DNA from: Salimicrobium humidisoli
GTDB lineage: Bacteria > Bacillota > Bacilli > Bacillales > Halobacillaceae
Direction: 5' to 3'
Assembly (NCBI RefSeq): GCF_002295105.1
Contig: NZ_NSGH01000008.1
Location: 1 to 64,000 of the forward strand
DNA length: 64,000 bases
In this document: positions 52,453 through 62,000 of the stretch, piece after piece
How positions within the stretch are numbered: the stretch's first letter is position 1
Layout of the letters: every line of letters starts with the position of its first letter
The notes under the pieces: model-generated
What the model saw: only the letters and a program-made list of their open reading frames with translations
What the model was told of the DNA's origin: nothing
The model's database searches: none
Made by a program: the position numbers and the translations under genes

Positions 52453-53535
52453 ATGCGACTGAAACTTGATCTGCAATATTTCGCTGCCGATGAGAAAACG
52501 GAAAAAGCTACGCCCAAGAAGAAACAGGATTCCCGTAAAAAGGGGCAGGTGGCAAAGAGTCAGGATGTGAACACCGGATTTCTCCTGCTGCTTACGTTCA
52601 GCACTCTTTATCTTATCGGCCCCATGCTCAAAGATACCCTGCTGACGATGTACGAGCAGTCCTTTACGGAATACATACATCTGGACATAACCGAACAGAC
52701 TGTAAGCCACGTGCTCAACAAAATGGCGCTCGAAATCTCCAAGGTACTGGCCCCCATCATGGGGATAGCGATCGTGGCCGGGCTGACTTCCAACCTTATT
52801 CAGGTAGGAGTGATGTTTACGGCGGAACCCTTGAAAGTCGACCCGAAGAAGTTGAACCCCATCCAGGGTTTCAAACGTATTTTTTCCGCGAGGGCACTGG
52901 TGGAACTGGTGAAGTCACTGTTGAAAATAACTGTGATTGGTGTCATAACCTTTTCGGTCATCTGGGCCAATAAAAACGATATGATCATGTCGGCTCAGAA
53001 ATCCCTGGATGCGGCTCTCTCTTTTTTCGGAAATACGACTATGATAATGGGACTTGCTTCGGCTCTGGCCCTGCTGCTTCTATCGGTGATCGATTATACC
53101 TATCAGAAGTATGATCACGAAAAAAACATCCGAATGTCCAAAAAAGATATAAAAGATGAATATAAAAATATGGAGGGTGATCCTCAGATCCGGGCTAAAA
53201 TCAAGGAAAAACAGCGGCAGATGTCTGCTGCACGAATGATGAGTGAAGTCCCGGAAGCGGATGTAATCATTACTAACCCGACTCATTACGCCGTGGCGCT
53301 CAAGTATAACGAACAGAAATCGGATGCTCCATTTGTAGTGGCGAAAGGGGTCGATTTCATCGCTCTTAAAATCAAGGAAACAGCCAGGGCGCACGACGTT
53401 ATCACAGTTGAGAATCGTCCGCTCGCCCGGGGGCTTTACAATCGTACGGAAATCAATGAGCCGATTGAAGAAGAATTTTTTCAGGCGGTAGCCGAGGTTT
53501 TGGCTTATGTATATAAATTGCAGAAAAAAGTTTGA
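52453..53535 (+). CDS. flhB: Flagellar type III export switch protein FlhB
   Basis: FlhB controls the export switch from rod/hook to filament proteins by autocleavage. The 360-residue protein has four membrane spans and a cytoplasmic domain with NPTH at residues 275-278, where cleavage occurs between Asn275 and Pro276. The N terminus (MRLKLDLQYFAADEKTEKAT) is the family start; an upstream frame inside fliR is rejected. ATG 52453 follows a GGGAGG site. YlqH, earlier in the window, resembles only its post-cleavage tail. Confidence 0.96.
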   Translation: MRLKLDLQYFAADEKTEKATPKKKQDSRKKGQVAKSQDVNTGFLLLLTFSTLYLIGPMLKDTLLTMYEQSFTEYIHLDITEQTVSHVLNKMALEISKVLAPIMGIAIVAGLTSNLIQVGVMFTAEPLKVDPKKLNPIQGFKRIFSARALVELVKSLLKITVIGVITFSVIWANKNDMIMSAQKSLDAALSFFGNTTMIMGLASALALLLLSVIDYTYQKYDHEKNIRMSKKDIKDEYKNMEGDPQIRAKIKEKQRQMSAARMMSEVPEADVIITNPTHYAVALKYNEQKSDAPFVVAKGVDFIALKIKETARAHDVITVENRPLARGLYNRTEINEPIEEEFFQAVAEVLAYVYKLQKKV

Positions 53536-53556
53536 ATTCATTAAGGAGAGACGAAG

Positions 53557-55587
53557 ATGTCAGCGAGGGACTTATCTGTATTATTAGGAATTATATTAAT
53601 TATAGTCATGTTGGTTATACCTCTTCCCGGGTGGTTATTGAGTTTTTTGATCCTGGTGAACATCACTCTGGCCCTTCTTGTTATTCTCGTTTCGATGAAT
53701 ATGGACGACGTGCTGCAGTTTGCGGTTTTCCCCACCCTTCTTTTATTAATGACGCTTTTCCGGCTCGGTCTGAACGTATCGACGACCCGGTCCATCCTTT
53801 CTGAAGCCAGAGCCGGGGAGGTAATCGAAACTTTCGGTACATTTGTTATCGGGGGGAATCCTCTGGTCGGTTTCGTCGTCTTCGTCATTCTGGTAATCAT
53901 TCAATTTCTCGTTATTACGAAAGGGGCGGAACGGGTGTCGGAAGTCGCTGCCCGTTTCACTCTGGATGCCATGCCCGGGAAACAGATGAGTATCGATGCC
54001 GATTTGAATGCGGGTATGATCAATGAGCATCAGGCGAAAGAACGCAGGGATAAAGTGGAGCAGGAAGCTGATTTTTATGGAGCGATGGACGGGGCGAGTA
54101 AGTTTGTGAAGGGAGACGCTATTGCCGGGATAATCATCGTTTTAATGAATATCATATTCGGGCTGATCATAGGTATGGTTCAGATGGGGCTCGGGTTTCA
54201 GGAAGCGGTCGATACATATATGAGACTTACAGTCGGAGATGGTCTTGTGAGTCAGATACCTGCCCTTCTCCTTTCCACGGCAACGGGTGTAGTAGTTACA
54301 AGAGTAGCTTCCAAAGGGAACCTTGGTAACGATTTGACTGAGCAGTTATTCCGTTTTCCGAAACTTCTATACGTGGCCGGTGGAGCGATTTTTCTGCTCG
54401 GTCTCACTCCCATCCCGTTTACACTTACGATGTTAATCTCCTCAGTTATGATATTCGGAGGATATTGGCTGTCGAGAGAAACGGCCGAGCTTGATATCGA
54501 AGAGGAGGATGAAGAAAGAACCGAGAGTGAGCAGATGAAGGCTCCGGAAAATGTAGTGGATCTCATCAGTATGGATCCGATTGAATTTGAATTCGGATAT
54601 GCGCTCATTCCTATCGCTGATGCAAATCAGGGAGGGGATCTGCTGGACAGAATAGTCATGATTCGCAGGCAGATTGCAATCGAACTTGGAATTGTCATAC
54701 CCGTAGTGAGAATCAGGGATAACATTCAGCTTAACCCGAACGAATACAGGCTGAAAATAAAAGGGAACGAAGTGGCGAAAGGAGAACTTCTGCTGGATCA
54801 TTATCTGGCGATGACACCAGGGGAGGACGACGGAATGGTGGAAGGTATAGATACGGTGGAGCCTGCTTTCGGATTACCAGCCAAATGGGTGGAGGAAGAT
54901 ATGAAAGATGAAGCCGAGTTACTGGGCTATACAGTCGTCGACCCTCCTTCGGTCGTTTCCACGCACGTAACTGAAACGATTAAGCGGCATGCTCACGAAC
55001 TCCTTGGGCATCAGGAGACCCAGCAACTGATCGATCATTTGAAGGGATCGTACCCGGTGCTTGCCGGAGAAGTTACACCGGAGCCGATGGCGATTGGGGA
55101 AGTACAGAAAGTGCTGGCTAAACTGCTGCAGGAAAATGTGTCAATCAAGAACCTGCCGGTCATCTTCGAAACTCTCGCCGACTTTGCCAAAATGACGAGC
55201 GACACGGATCTTCTGGCCGAATATGTACGTCAGTCGCTGGCTACACAAATAACGAATCAGTACAAAAAAGAAGAAGGTGTAATTAAAGTGGTTACGATTT
55301 CAGGGCAGGTAGAGAAGTTAATTGCAGATCATGTTCAGCAGACGGAACATGGGAGTTTCCTTGCCCTTGATCCGGAAAGACAGCAGCAGATTACGGAGAG
55401 TGTGGCGAGTAAGGTGGAGAAGTTATCCCTGCAGGAAGAAAACGCCATCATTCTCTGCTCACCAGCAATACGAATGTACGTGAAACAATTACTCAACCGT
55501 TTCTTACCTCAGGTAGTCGTTCTTTCCTACAATGAAATCGACCCGAATGTAGAAGTACAGAGTGTCGGGGCGGTGAGTCTGGGATGA
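53557..55587 (+). CDS. flhA: Flagellar type III export gate protein FlhA
   Basis: FlhA couples proton flow to export and binds substrates and chaperones. The 676-residue protein has eight N-terminal membrane spans, the conserved FHIPEP region (GERVSEVAARFTLDAMPGKQMSIDADLNAG, seen as FTLDAMPGKQMSIDADLNAG near residues 133-152) and a four-subdomain cytoplasmic part. The frame and length are normal. ATG 53557 follows AAGGAGAG and the stop overlaps flhF by ATGA. Confidence 0.97.
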   Translation: MSARDLSVLLGIILIIVMLVIPLPGWLLSFLILVNITLALLVILVSMNMDDVLQFAVFPTLLLLMTLFRLGLNVSTTRSILSEARAGEVIETFGTFVIGGNPLVGFVVFVILVIIQFLVITKGAERVSEVAARFTLDAMPGKQMSIDADLNAGMINEHQAKERRDKVEQEADFYGAMDGASKFVKGDAIAGIIIVLMNIIFGLIIGMVQMGLGFQEAVDTYMRLTVGDGLVSQIPALLLSTATGVVVTRVASKGNLGNDLTEQLFRFPKLLYVAGGAIFLLGLTPIPFTLTMLISSVMIFGGYWLSRETAELDIEEEDEERTESEQMKAPENVVDLISMDPIEFEFGYALIPIADANQGGDLLDRIVMIRRQIAIELGIVIPVVRIRDNIQLNPNEYRLKIKGNEVAKGELLLDHYLAMTPGEDDGMVEGIDTVEPAFGLPAKWVEEDMKDEAELLGYTVVDPPSVVSTHVTETIKRHAHELLGHQETQQLIDHLKGSYPVLAGEVTPEPMAIGEVQKVLAKLLQENVSIKNLPVIFETLADFAKMTSDTDLLAEYVRQSLATQITNQYKKEEGVIKVVTISGQVEKLIADHVQQTEHGSFLALDPERQQQITESVASKVEKLSLQEENAIILCSPAIRMYVKQLLNRFLPQVVVLSYNEIDPNVEVQSVGAVSLG

Positions 55588-56651
55588 TCGTAAAGAAGTT
55601 TGAGGCGGAAACGATGCCTCTGGCCATGAAAAAAGTTAAACAAGAGATGGGTGTCCAGGCGATTATTTTAAATTCCAGGAAAAAGAAAACGAAAGGGATT
55701 TTCGGGCTTTTCAAAAAGATTCGGATAGAAATAACGGCTGCTATAGAATCCGGACCTCCGGAAGCGGGTCATACAGTCAGTGAGAAAGACGTTCCCCCAC
55801 GAACTTCCGCCGGTGCCGGGGAGCAGCAGCGGAAAGAAACAGTCCGGGCTCCCTCTTCAGATCCAGCGAGGGCTGCAAAAGAAGAGCCGGAGACGGAAAA
55901 CCATATTTCCGCATTTTTAGAACATGAGCTTAACCCGGAGATCCTTCAGGAAATCAGAAAGGAAGAAAATGAAGCAGCCCCCTTCTGGGGGAGGGTGAGA
56001 GATCATTTACACAAAGGAATCACAGAAATCCCGGCCGCCTCCCGTCCGGGGGATAATAAATATATCCATCTTATTGGGCCTACAGGGGTCGGCAAGACGA
56101 CTACGGCTGCTAAACTGGCCGCCAATGCAATATTGGATGATAATTTGTCGGTAGGTTTCATTACTACAGACACGTACCGGATAGCAGCTATCGAGCAGCT
56201 GCGTACTTACGCCAGGCTTCTGGATATCCCGATGGAGGTTGTTTACAATTTGGAGGATTACAGGAAAGCGAGGGAGGAAATGAAAGACAAAGATCTTGTA
56301 ATCATTGATACGGCAGGAAGAAATTACAAAGATTCTTCTTACGTAAGCGAGCTGCAGAAGATAATCGACTTCGAGGAAGAGGCAGATACTATCCTTGTCC
56401 TTTCAATGACAAGTAAATTTAAAGACATAGAGTCAGTGTATAAACGATTTTCAGAAGTGCCTCTTCACTCACTGATTTTCACAAAGATGGATGAATCCGG
56501 AAGCTTCGGTGCAGCAGTAAGCTTAGCCGTAAAATATAAAAAAAGTGTTTCCTTCGTTACTACCGGTCAGAATGTTCCCGACGATATAACCACCCTCCCA
56601 TTGTCGGAACTCACGGAGCAACTGCTGAAGGAGATAGAAACGAGTGAGTGA
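55584..56651 (+). CDS. flhF: Flagellar placement SRP-type GTPase FlhF
   Basis: FlhF is the third SRP-family GTPase and sets where flagella form. The 355-residue protein has an N-terminal basic/variable domain, an NG domain with P-loop GPTGVGKT (residues 165-172), DTAGRNYKD (about 231-239) and TKMDESGSFG (about 291-300). All GTPase motifs are intact. In B. subtilis, FlhG activates FlhF through its N-terminal DQAxxLR helix; the neighbour here keeps that helix but has lost its own ATPase motifs. The end overlaps flhG by eight bases. Confidence 0.95.
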   Translation: MIVKKFEAETMPLAMKKVKQEMGVQAIILNSRKKKTKGIFGLFKKIRIEITAAIESGPPEAGHTVSEKDVPPRTSAGAGEQQRKETVRAPSSDPARAAKEEPETENHISAFLEHELNPEILQEIRKEENEAAPFWGRVRDHLHKGITEIPAASRPGDNKYIHLIGPTGVGKTTTAAKLAANAILDDNLSVGFITTDTYRIAAIEQLRTYARLLDIPMEVVYNLEDYRKAREEMKDKDLVIIDTAGRNYKDSSYVSELQKIIDFEEEADTILVLSMTSKFKDIESVYKRFSEVPLHSLIFTKMDESGSFGAAVSLAVKYKKSVSFVTTGQNVPDDITTLPLSELTEQLLKEIETSE

Positions 56652-57363
56652 TCAGGCCGAAAACCTGAGAAGAAAATTAGAGGCCCGGAATGTTACGACC
56701 AAAGCGCGAGTCATTTCTATCCTGAATGCAGGAAGTACGGAGAAGGGTACTGATATAGCTGCAGATTTTGCGGTGGAATTAAGCTTGAACGGTCCGGAAG
56801 TCCTCATCATCGGGAGTGGCGGAGAAAGGCGTGTATCATCAGGGATGTTGTCGGAAGAGACAGCCGCTTATACAGCTTCCGGATTGTATAAAGAAGCTCC
56901 GCATCAAATGGAAACGACTTCGTTTCCCTATTCCTTTCCGGATTTCGAAAAGATGATGTTCAAACATGACTATATCTTCCTTGATTTGGGAAATGAAATA
57001 TTACGGGAAGAAGCCGGATTCGCCGCATGTGCCGACGGAACGTTCATTATAATGGAAAATAATGATGATTCTCTTAAAAAAGCGTATGCAATGATAAAGA
57101 AATTATACTCCGTGTCTTCAGAACAGCGCATTTCTCTATTGCCTGGCACGGTTTCGGATGAACGAAATGATAGAAAAGCTCTCGAAAAGGTCAAACAGGT
57201 GACGGCCGATTTTCTCGGCAAAGAGGTGCATCTGCCGGTTCCACTTCCTCACACTGGCGGAAGTCAATCCGTATTTTCCGCTTCCGTACACGAGCTTCAA
57301 AAGGAGAGGAGAACCGGGGGGTCCTTTCTGATCAGGTTGAAAAAATTCACGGCAGAAAACTGA
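56644..57363 (+). CDS. flhG: FlhG-like protein with degenerate ATP-binding motifs
   Basis: This gene is in the flhG slot and starts MSDQAENLRRKLEARN, the FlhG N-terminal FlhF-activating helix (DQAxxLR). The rest is a MinD-like fold by position, but the deviant Walker A (KGGxGKS/T) is replaced by AGSTEKGT (residues 29-36), so the signature Lys is lost. The switch region DxDxGxAN becomes GSGGERRVS, with no Asp. Walker B survives only as DYIFLDLG. The length is 239 against 298 in B. subtilis. ATP binding and dimer-driven membrane attachment seem lost. Start GTG 56644 overlaps flhF. Confidence 0.8.
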   Translation: MSDQAENLRRKLEARNVTTKARVISILNAGSTEKGTDIAADFAVELSLNGPEVLIIGSGGERRVSSGMLSEETAAYTASGLYKEAPHQMETTSFPYSFPDFEKMMFKHDYIFLDLGNEILREEAGFAACADGTFIIMENNDDSLKKAYAMIKKLYSVSSEQRISLLPGTVSDERNDRKALEKVKQVTADFLGKEVHLPVPLPHTGGSQSVFSASVHELQKERRTGGSFLIRLKKFTAEN

Positions 57364-57394
57364 AAAGAACCATCAGTATTAAAGGAGGGCTACT

Positions 57395-58168
57395 ATGTCT
57401 AATCCAATTTCTTCCGAAGAAAAGAAATTGTGGCACAGGTGGATCGAACATAACGATAAAAATGCTGCCAATGAACTGGTAGCTCAATATGAGTATCTCA
57501 TCAATTATCAGGTCCAGCGTGTATCCCAGCACCTGCCTCAAAGTGTAAGCAGGGAAGAAATAAGGAGTTCAGCATATTTCGGGCTTTACGACGCACTTAA
57601 GAAATTCGAACTGTCCCGTAATTTGAAATTCGTCACGTATGCTTCCTTCAGAATCAAGGGCAGCATTATAGACGGTCTCAGAAAAGAAGACTGGCTCCCC
57701 CGTACAGTCAGGGATAAGGCCAAAAAGATCGAAAAGACTGCAGAGCAGCTGGAACAGAATTTCGGCAGACAGCCGGCACCGGAGGAAATTGCCGAAGTCT
57801 TAAATATGAGTCCCGAAGAAGTAGAAGAAACGACAAGGGACGTCTATTTTTCCAATGTACTCTCTGTGGAAGAAAAACCACATGACGACGGCGGTGACTA
57901 CAAAGAGGGGGCAGGATATCTGGTTCCCGAGGACTTGGGAAATTCTCCGGATGAACAGGCGGTCAAAGGTGAAAACATCCGGGAGCTTACTGAAGAGATT
58001 AAAATGCTCAATGAAAAGGAACGACTGGTGTTGAGTCTGTTTTATGAAGAGGAACTCTCTCTCACCGAGATAGGAGAAGTGATGAATTTAACTACTTCGA
58101 GAATATCCCAGATTCATGGACGTGCAATATTCAAACTGCGCGAAGCACTCGGGAAGTATCGGAATTGA
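57395..58168 (+). CDS. sigD: RNA polymerase sigma factor SigD (FliA/SigD family)
   Basis: SigD directs late flagellar, autolysin and motility genes. The 257-residue sigma-70 family protein has region 2 (DALKKFELSRNLKFVTYASFRIKGSIIDGLRK, seen as FVTYASFRIKGSIIDGLR), region 3 (about residues 100-160) and region 4 (EEELSLTEIGEVMNLTTSRISQIHGRA). ATG 57395 has AAAGGAGGGC. In B. subtilis five che genes sit before sigD; here it directly follows flhG. Confidence 0.97.
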   Translation: MSNPISSEEKKLWHRWIEHNDKNAANELVAQYEYLINYQVQRVSQHLPQSVSREEIRSSAYFGLYDALKKFELSRNLKFVTYASFRIKGSIIDGLRKEDWLPRTVRDKAKKIEKTAEQLEQNFGRQPAPEEIAEVLNMSPEEVEETTRDVYFSNVLSVEEKPHDDGGDYKEGAGYLVPEDLGNSPDEQAVKGENIRELTEEIKMLNEKERLVLSLFYEEELSLTEIGEVMNLTTSRISQIHGRAIFKLREALGKYRN

Positions 58169-58241
58169 TCCGGGAACTGCCGGGGGACGGACTGAAGTTG
58201 TGCAGGCTTATGAGGCAGAGAATTAAGTTGGTGAAAACGAA

Positions 58242-58688
58242 ATGACGATGTATTTACTGATAATCAATTTTATCGTGGACGGGATCATCCTTTTCGGGAT
58301 GTTCCTGTTGTTTATGAAAGACCCTTCCAGGGAGGAAATGCAGAAACAAAAGCAGGTCGCAAAGGAAATAGAAGGAACCTTCCAATCCTACCTGGAGGAA
58401 ATCAGAGAGGAGAACAGGAAATTTGAACAGAATACCATCTCCCGAAGGTCAGATTCTCTCGCCGAAAAGAAAGAAGAAGTGTCCGGAAACGGGCGGACGA
58501 ATTTGGAACGTCCTATAGAGTTCCAACCTGAGGTTACTGAAAGTAGAGAAAAAGTGGAATTTTCAGAGGAACTGAAGGTGAAAAAGATGGCAGAAGAGGG
58601 GAAAACGCTGGAGGAAATGGCAAAACTGCTGGGCACCGGAAAAACAGAAGTGGAGATGATGTTGAAATTGATTCGAAGACAGCAATGA
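58242..58688 (+). CDS. swrB: SwrB-like protein (YlxL)
   Basis: SwrB activates flagellar export for swarming. The 148-residue product has an N-terminal membrane span (about residues 3-24, MYLLIINFIVDGIILFGMFL), a Glu/Lys/Gln-rich middle and a C-terminal helix-turn-helix-like segment (AEEGKTLEEMAKLLGTGKTEVEMMLK). Homology to B. subtilis SwrB is by position and layout rather than strong identity. ATG 58242 and 58248 are both possible starts. Confidence 0.75.
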   Translation: MTMYLLIINFIVDGIILFGMFLLFMKDPSREEMQKQKQVAKEIEGTFQSYLEEIREENRKFEQNTISRRSDSLAEKKEEVSGNGRTNLERPIEFQPEVTESREKVEFSEELKVKKMAEEGKTLEEMAKLLGTGKTEVEMMLKLIRRQQ

Positions 58689-58693
58689 GGGGG

Positions 58694-58722
58694 TTGCTAA
58701 TTTTTCTCTTGTATGGTATAGT
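58694..58722 (+). promoter_or_regulatory. SigA-type promoter for rpsB-tsf
   Basis: TTGCTA (58694-58699), 17-base spacer, TATAGT (58717-58722). The leader to rpsB is about 120 bases long and contains short self-complementary segments (CCTGT/ACAGG near 58771) that could be part of an S2-responsive leader. Confidence 0.65.
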
Positions 58723-58848
58723 AACCTCCGGTGTCAATACACACGTCTCCGGATTTCGTTGTAGGTTGCTTCCTGTTAGACAGGGAGTTTGCAATGAAAA
58801 AAGAAGGGGATGGAGGATACTAAATAAACCAAACAGGAGGATTTTATT

Positions 58849-59604
58849 ATGTCAGCTATTTCAATGAAGCAGCTGCTCGAAGCAGGAGTTCACTTCGGTC
58901 ACCAGACACGTCGCTGGAACCCTAAAATGAAAAAGTACATTTTCACGGAGCGTAATGGTATTTACATCATTGACCTTCAGAAAACTGTAAAGAAAGTCGA
59001 TGAAGCGTTCAACTATGTACGTGATCTTGCTGCGGACGGCGGTACAGTACTATTTGTAGGTACTAAAAAACAGGCACAGGACACAGTTCGTGAAGAAGCG
59101 AACCGTGCCGGTATGTATTACATCAACCAGCGCTGGTTGGGTGGTACACTAACTAACTTTAAAACAATCCGTAAACGTATCGGTCGTTTGAAAGATATCG
59201 AGCGTATGGAAGAAGACGGAACATTCGAAGTTCTTCCTAAGAAAGAAGTTATGGAACTGAATAAAGAAAGAGAAAAACTCGAAAGATTCCTCGGCGGTAT
59301 CCGTAATATGGAAAGCCTGCCGGATGCACTTTTCGTAATCGACCCTCGTAAAGAGCGTATCGCGATTGCGGAAGCTCATAAATTGGATATTCCGATCGTC
59401 GGTATGGTGGATACCAACTGCGACCCGGATGAAATTGATTATGTAATTCCTGCAAACGACGATGCTATTCGTGCCGTTAAACTTCTTACAGGAAAAATGG
59501 CTGATGCCATCCTTGAAGCTAAACAAGGTGAAGAGGAAGCTGAAGCAGCCGGTGAAGAAGACTCCGGGGAAACAGAAGAAGAGACGGAAACTGTAGAAGA
59601 GTAG
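58849..59604 (+). CDS. rpsB: 30S ribosomal protein S2
   Basis: Ribosomal protein uS2 near the mRNA entry side. The 251-residue product starts [27 protein letters not shown], seen as [19 protein letters not shown], and has [14 protein letters not shown] and [21 protein letters not shown]. The C-terminal 25 residues are almost all Glu, Ala and Ser/Gly. ATG 58849 follows AGGAGG. A terminator lies between it and tsf. Confidence 0.98.
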   Translation: MSAISMKQLLEAGVHFGHQTRRWNPKMKKYIFTERNGIYIIDLQKTVKKVDEAFNYVRDLAADGGTVLFVGTKKQAQDTVREEANRAGMYYINQRWLGGTLTNFKTIRKRIGRLKDIERMEEDGTFEVLPKKEVMELNKEREKLERFLGGIRNMESLPDALFVIDPRKERIAIAEAHKLDIPIVGMVDTNCDPDEIDYVIPANDDAIRAVKLLTGKMADAILEAKQGEEEAEAAGEEDSGETEEETETVEE

Positions 59605-59617
59605 GCAGGTTTCAGGG

Positions 59618-59651
59618 GGTGATAAGAGGGAAACCTTTTATCACCTTTTTT
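59618..59651 (+). terminator. Terminator/attenuator between rpsB and tsf
   Basis: GGTGATAA pairs with TTATCACC around an inner GAGGG/CCT segment, followed by six T residues. Partial termination here would set the S2 to EF-Ts ratio. Confidence 0.88.
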
Positions 59652-59699
59652 ACAGCGGAGGGCGCTTCGTCCAAATTTAATCCCAAGGAGGAAAATGAT

Positions 59700-60584
59700 A
59701 TGGCAATTAATGCAAAAATGGTCAAAGAACTGCGCGAAATTACTGGTGCAGGAATGATGGATTGTAAAAAAGCTCTTACAGAAACAAATGGTGATATGGA
59801 AGAAGCTCAGAACTGGCTTCGCGAAAAAGGAATTTCGAAAGCAGCCAAAAAAGCTGACAGAATTGCAGCGGAAGGTTCCGCTCATATCGTTACTTCCGGT
59901 AATACAGCAGCTATGATCGAAGTGAACTGCGAAACAGACTTCGTAGTTAAGAACGAGCAGTTCCAGAACCTCCTTCAGGAACTTGGGAACCACATTCTTT
60001 CCGAAAATCCTTCCGATGTAGAAGCTGCACTGGAACAGCCTCTTCACGGTGAAGGACAGAAGGTCGGCGACTACATCACTGATGTCATCGCGAAAATTGG
60101 TGAGAAAATCTCTCTTCGCCGTTTCGTCGTGAAAGAAAAAACGGATAACGACGCTTTCGGTTCTTATCTTCACATGGGCGGTTCCATCGGTGCTTTGACA
60201 GTACTTGAAGGTTCTACGGATGAAGCTGCTGCAAAAGATGTAGCTATGCATATCGCAGCCGTTAACCCCCGCTACACTTCCCGTGAGCAGGTACCTGAGG
60301 AAGAGCTTAATACAGAGCGTGAAACATTGAAAACTCAGGCGCTGAATGAAGGAAAGCCTGAAAACATCGTTGAGAAAATGGTAGAAGGCCGCCTGAACAA
60401 GTTTCTACAGGAAATCTGCCTGCTTGAACAGGACTTCGTTAAAGACCCGGATCAGAAAGTGAAACAGTTCGTGGAATCCAAGGGTGGAAAAATCAACGAA
60501 TTCACACGTTTCGGCGTTGGTGAAGGTATGGAAAAACGTGAAGAGAACTTCGCTGACGAAGTGATGAGTCAGGTTAAAAAATAA
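59700..60584 (+). CDS. tsf: Elongation factor Ts
   Basis: EF-Ts recharges EF-Tu with GTP. The 294-residue product has the N-terminal UBA-like domain ([26 protein letters not shown]), the TDFV motif ([11 protein letters not shown], about residue 79) and the dimer domain. ATG 59700 follows CAAGGAGGAAA; the longer frame from 59619 lies across the terminator and is rejected. Confidence 0.98.
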   Translation: MAINAKMVKELREITGAGMMDCKKALTETNGDMEEAQNWLREKGISKAAKKADRIAAEGSAHIVTSGNTAAMIEVNCETDFVVKNEQFQNLLQELGNHILSENPSDVEAALEQPLHGEGQKVGDYITDVIAKIGEKISLRRFVVKEKTDNDAFGSYLHMGGSIGALTVLEGSTDEAAAKDVAMHIAAVNPRYTSREQVPEEELNTERETLKTQALNEGKPENIVEKMVEGRLNKFLQEICLLEQDFVKDPDQKVKQFVESKGGKINEFTRFGVGEGMEKREENFADEVMSQVKK

Positions 60585-60596
60585 TAACATTCACTC

Positions 60597-60627
60597 AAAA
60601 TAGGGGACACGCTGTGTTCCCTATTTT
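60597..60627. terminator. Terminator after tsf
   Basis: AAAATAGGG-ACAC pairs with GTGT-CCCTATTTT with one mismatch and a 3-nt loop. The T run is the 3' arm itself, and the structure can work on both strands. Confidence 0.85.
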
Positions 60628-60667
60628 AAAAGTGAAACTTTAGTTGAATACTGCCATGGAGGTTATT

Positions 60668-61390
60668 ATGAATAAAACCCGATATAACAGAATCGTGCTG
60701 AAATTAAGTGGGGAAGCATTAAGTGGAGAAGAAGGATTTGGAATAGAACCGAGCATTATCCAGTCGGTCGCACAGCAGATCAAAGATGTGGCTGAACTGG
60801 GAGTGGAAGTTGCAGTAGTTGTGGGAGGCGGTAATATCTGGCGCGGGAAAGTAGGAAGCCAGATGGGCATGGACCGTGCAAACGCCGACTACATGGGGAT
60901 GCTGGCAACGGTTATGAATTCCCTTGCTCTCCAGGATAGTCTTGAGAACATCGGTATTCCTACACGTGTCCAGACATCCATCGAAATGCGCCAGGTGGCA
61001 GAACCTTATATCCGCAGGAAGGCAATGCGCCATCTGGAGAAAAAACGGGTAGTGATTTTCGCAGCCGGAACCGGCAACCCTTATTTCTCCACGGATACGA
61101 CCGCTGCTCTCCGCGCTGCCGAAGTGGAAGCGGACGTTATTCTTATGGCTAAAAATAACGTCGACGGAGTGTATACATCCGATCCGAAATTGAATGACGA
61201 TGCACGTAAGTACGATCGTCTTTCTTACATGGAAGTATTGAATGAAGGACTTGGAGTGATGGATTCCACTGCTTCATCATTATGTATGGACAACGATATC
61301 GATTTACTGGTATTCTCGATTATGGAAGAAGGAAATATTAAAAAAGCAGTCCTCGGTGAGGATATTGGAACGTTAGTGAGGGGGAAATAA
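60668..61390 (+). CDS. pyrH: Uridylate kinase
   Basis: PyrH phosphorylates UMP to UDP. The 240-residue amino-acid-kinase-fold protein has [33 protein letters not shown] and [18 protein letters not shown], which are the ATP, GTP-effector and UMP contact regions. ATG 60668 follows GGAGG; the frame is open eight codons earlier. It is two bases from frr. Confidence 0.97.
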   Translation: MNKTRYNRIVLKLSGEALSGEEGFGIEPSIIQSVAQQIKDVAELGVEVAVVVGGGNIWRGKVGSQMGMDRANADYMGMLATVMNSLALQDSLENIGIPTRVQTSIEMRQVAEPYIRRKAMRHLEKKRVVIFAAGTGNPYFSTDTTAALRAAEVEADVILMAKNNVDGVYTSDPKLNDDARKYDRLSYMEVLNEGLGVMDSTASSLCMDNDIDLLVFSIMEEGNIKKAVLGEDIGTLVRGK

Positions 61391-61391
61391 C

Positions 61392-61949
61392 ATGTCTGAC
61401 AAACTTATCAAAGAAACGAAGGAACAGATGAAAAAAGCTACCCAGGCTTTTTCGAAACAATTGGCTACCGTGCGGGCGGGACGTGCGAACCCGTCGATTC
61501 TCGACCCGGTATATGTCGATTACTACGGAGCTTCCACTCCGCTTCAGCAGCTGGCCCAGGTTTCAGCTCCGGAGCCGAGACTCCTTGTGATCACACCTTA
61601 TGATAAATCAGCTATTTCGGAAGTGGAAAAAGCCATTCAGAAAGCCGACCTCGGTCTGTCCCCTTCGAGTGATGGTAACGTGGTCCGCATCAATATCCCT
61701 GCACTTACGCAGGAGAGACGTAAAGATCTGACAAAGCTCGTCAAGAAATATACGGAAGAAGCAAAAGTACAGATCAGAAACATCCGTCGTGAAACGAACG
61801 ACGCTCTTAAGAAGAACGAGAAAGACGGGGAACTTACCGAAGATGACCTCCGTTCTTATCAGGATGACGTACAGAAGCTTACAGATGAGTACGTAAAAGA
61901 AATAGATAACCTGGCGAAACAGAAAGAAGAAGAGATGCTGGAAGTATAA
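61392..61949 (+). CDS. frr: Ribosome recycling factor
   Basis: RRF splits ribosomes after termination with EF-G. The 185-residue product has the three-helix coiled coil ([50 protein letters not shown]) and the hinge [20 protein letters not shown]. It ends [13 protein letters not shown] 61392 directly follows pyrH. Confidence 0.98.
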   Translation: MSDKLIKETKEQMKKATQAFSKQLATVRAGRANPSILDPVYVDYYGASTPLQQLAQVSAPEPRLLVITPYDKSAISEVEKAIQKADLGLSPSSDGNVVRINIPALTQERRKDLTKLVKKYTEEAKVQIRNIRRETNDALKKNEKDGELTEDDLRSYQDDVQKLTDEYVKEIDNLAKQKEEEMLEV

Positions 61950-61960
61950 AATTAAAGGGG

Positions 61961-62000
61961 AAGCCGTGCTGTATTTGTTTGGCAGTACGGCTTTTGTTTT
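61961..62000 (+). terminator. Rho-independent terminator of pyrH-frr
   Basis: AGCCGTGCTG pairs with CAGTACGGCT (one G-T pair) with a 10-nt loop, followed by TTTGTTTT. Confidence 0.9.

Noticed and set aside
59619-59699. Upstream extension of tsf
   Set aside because: It runs across the rpsB terminator; ATG 59700 has a good ribosome binding site and the expected start [15 protein letters not shown].
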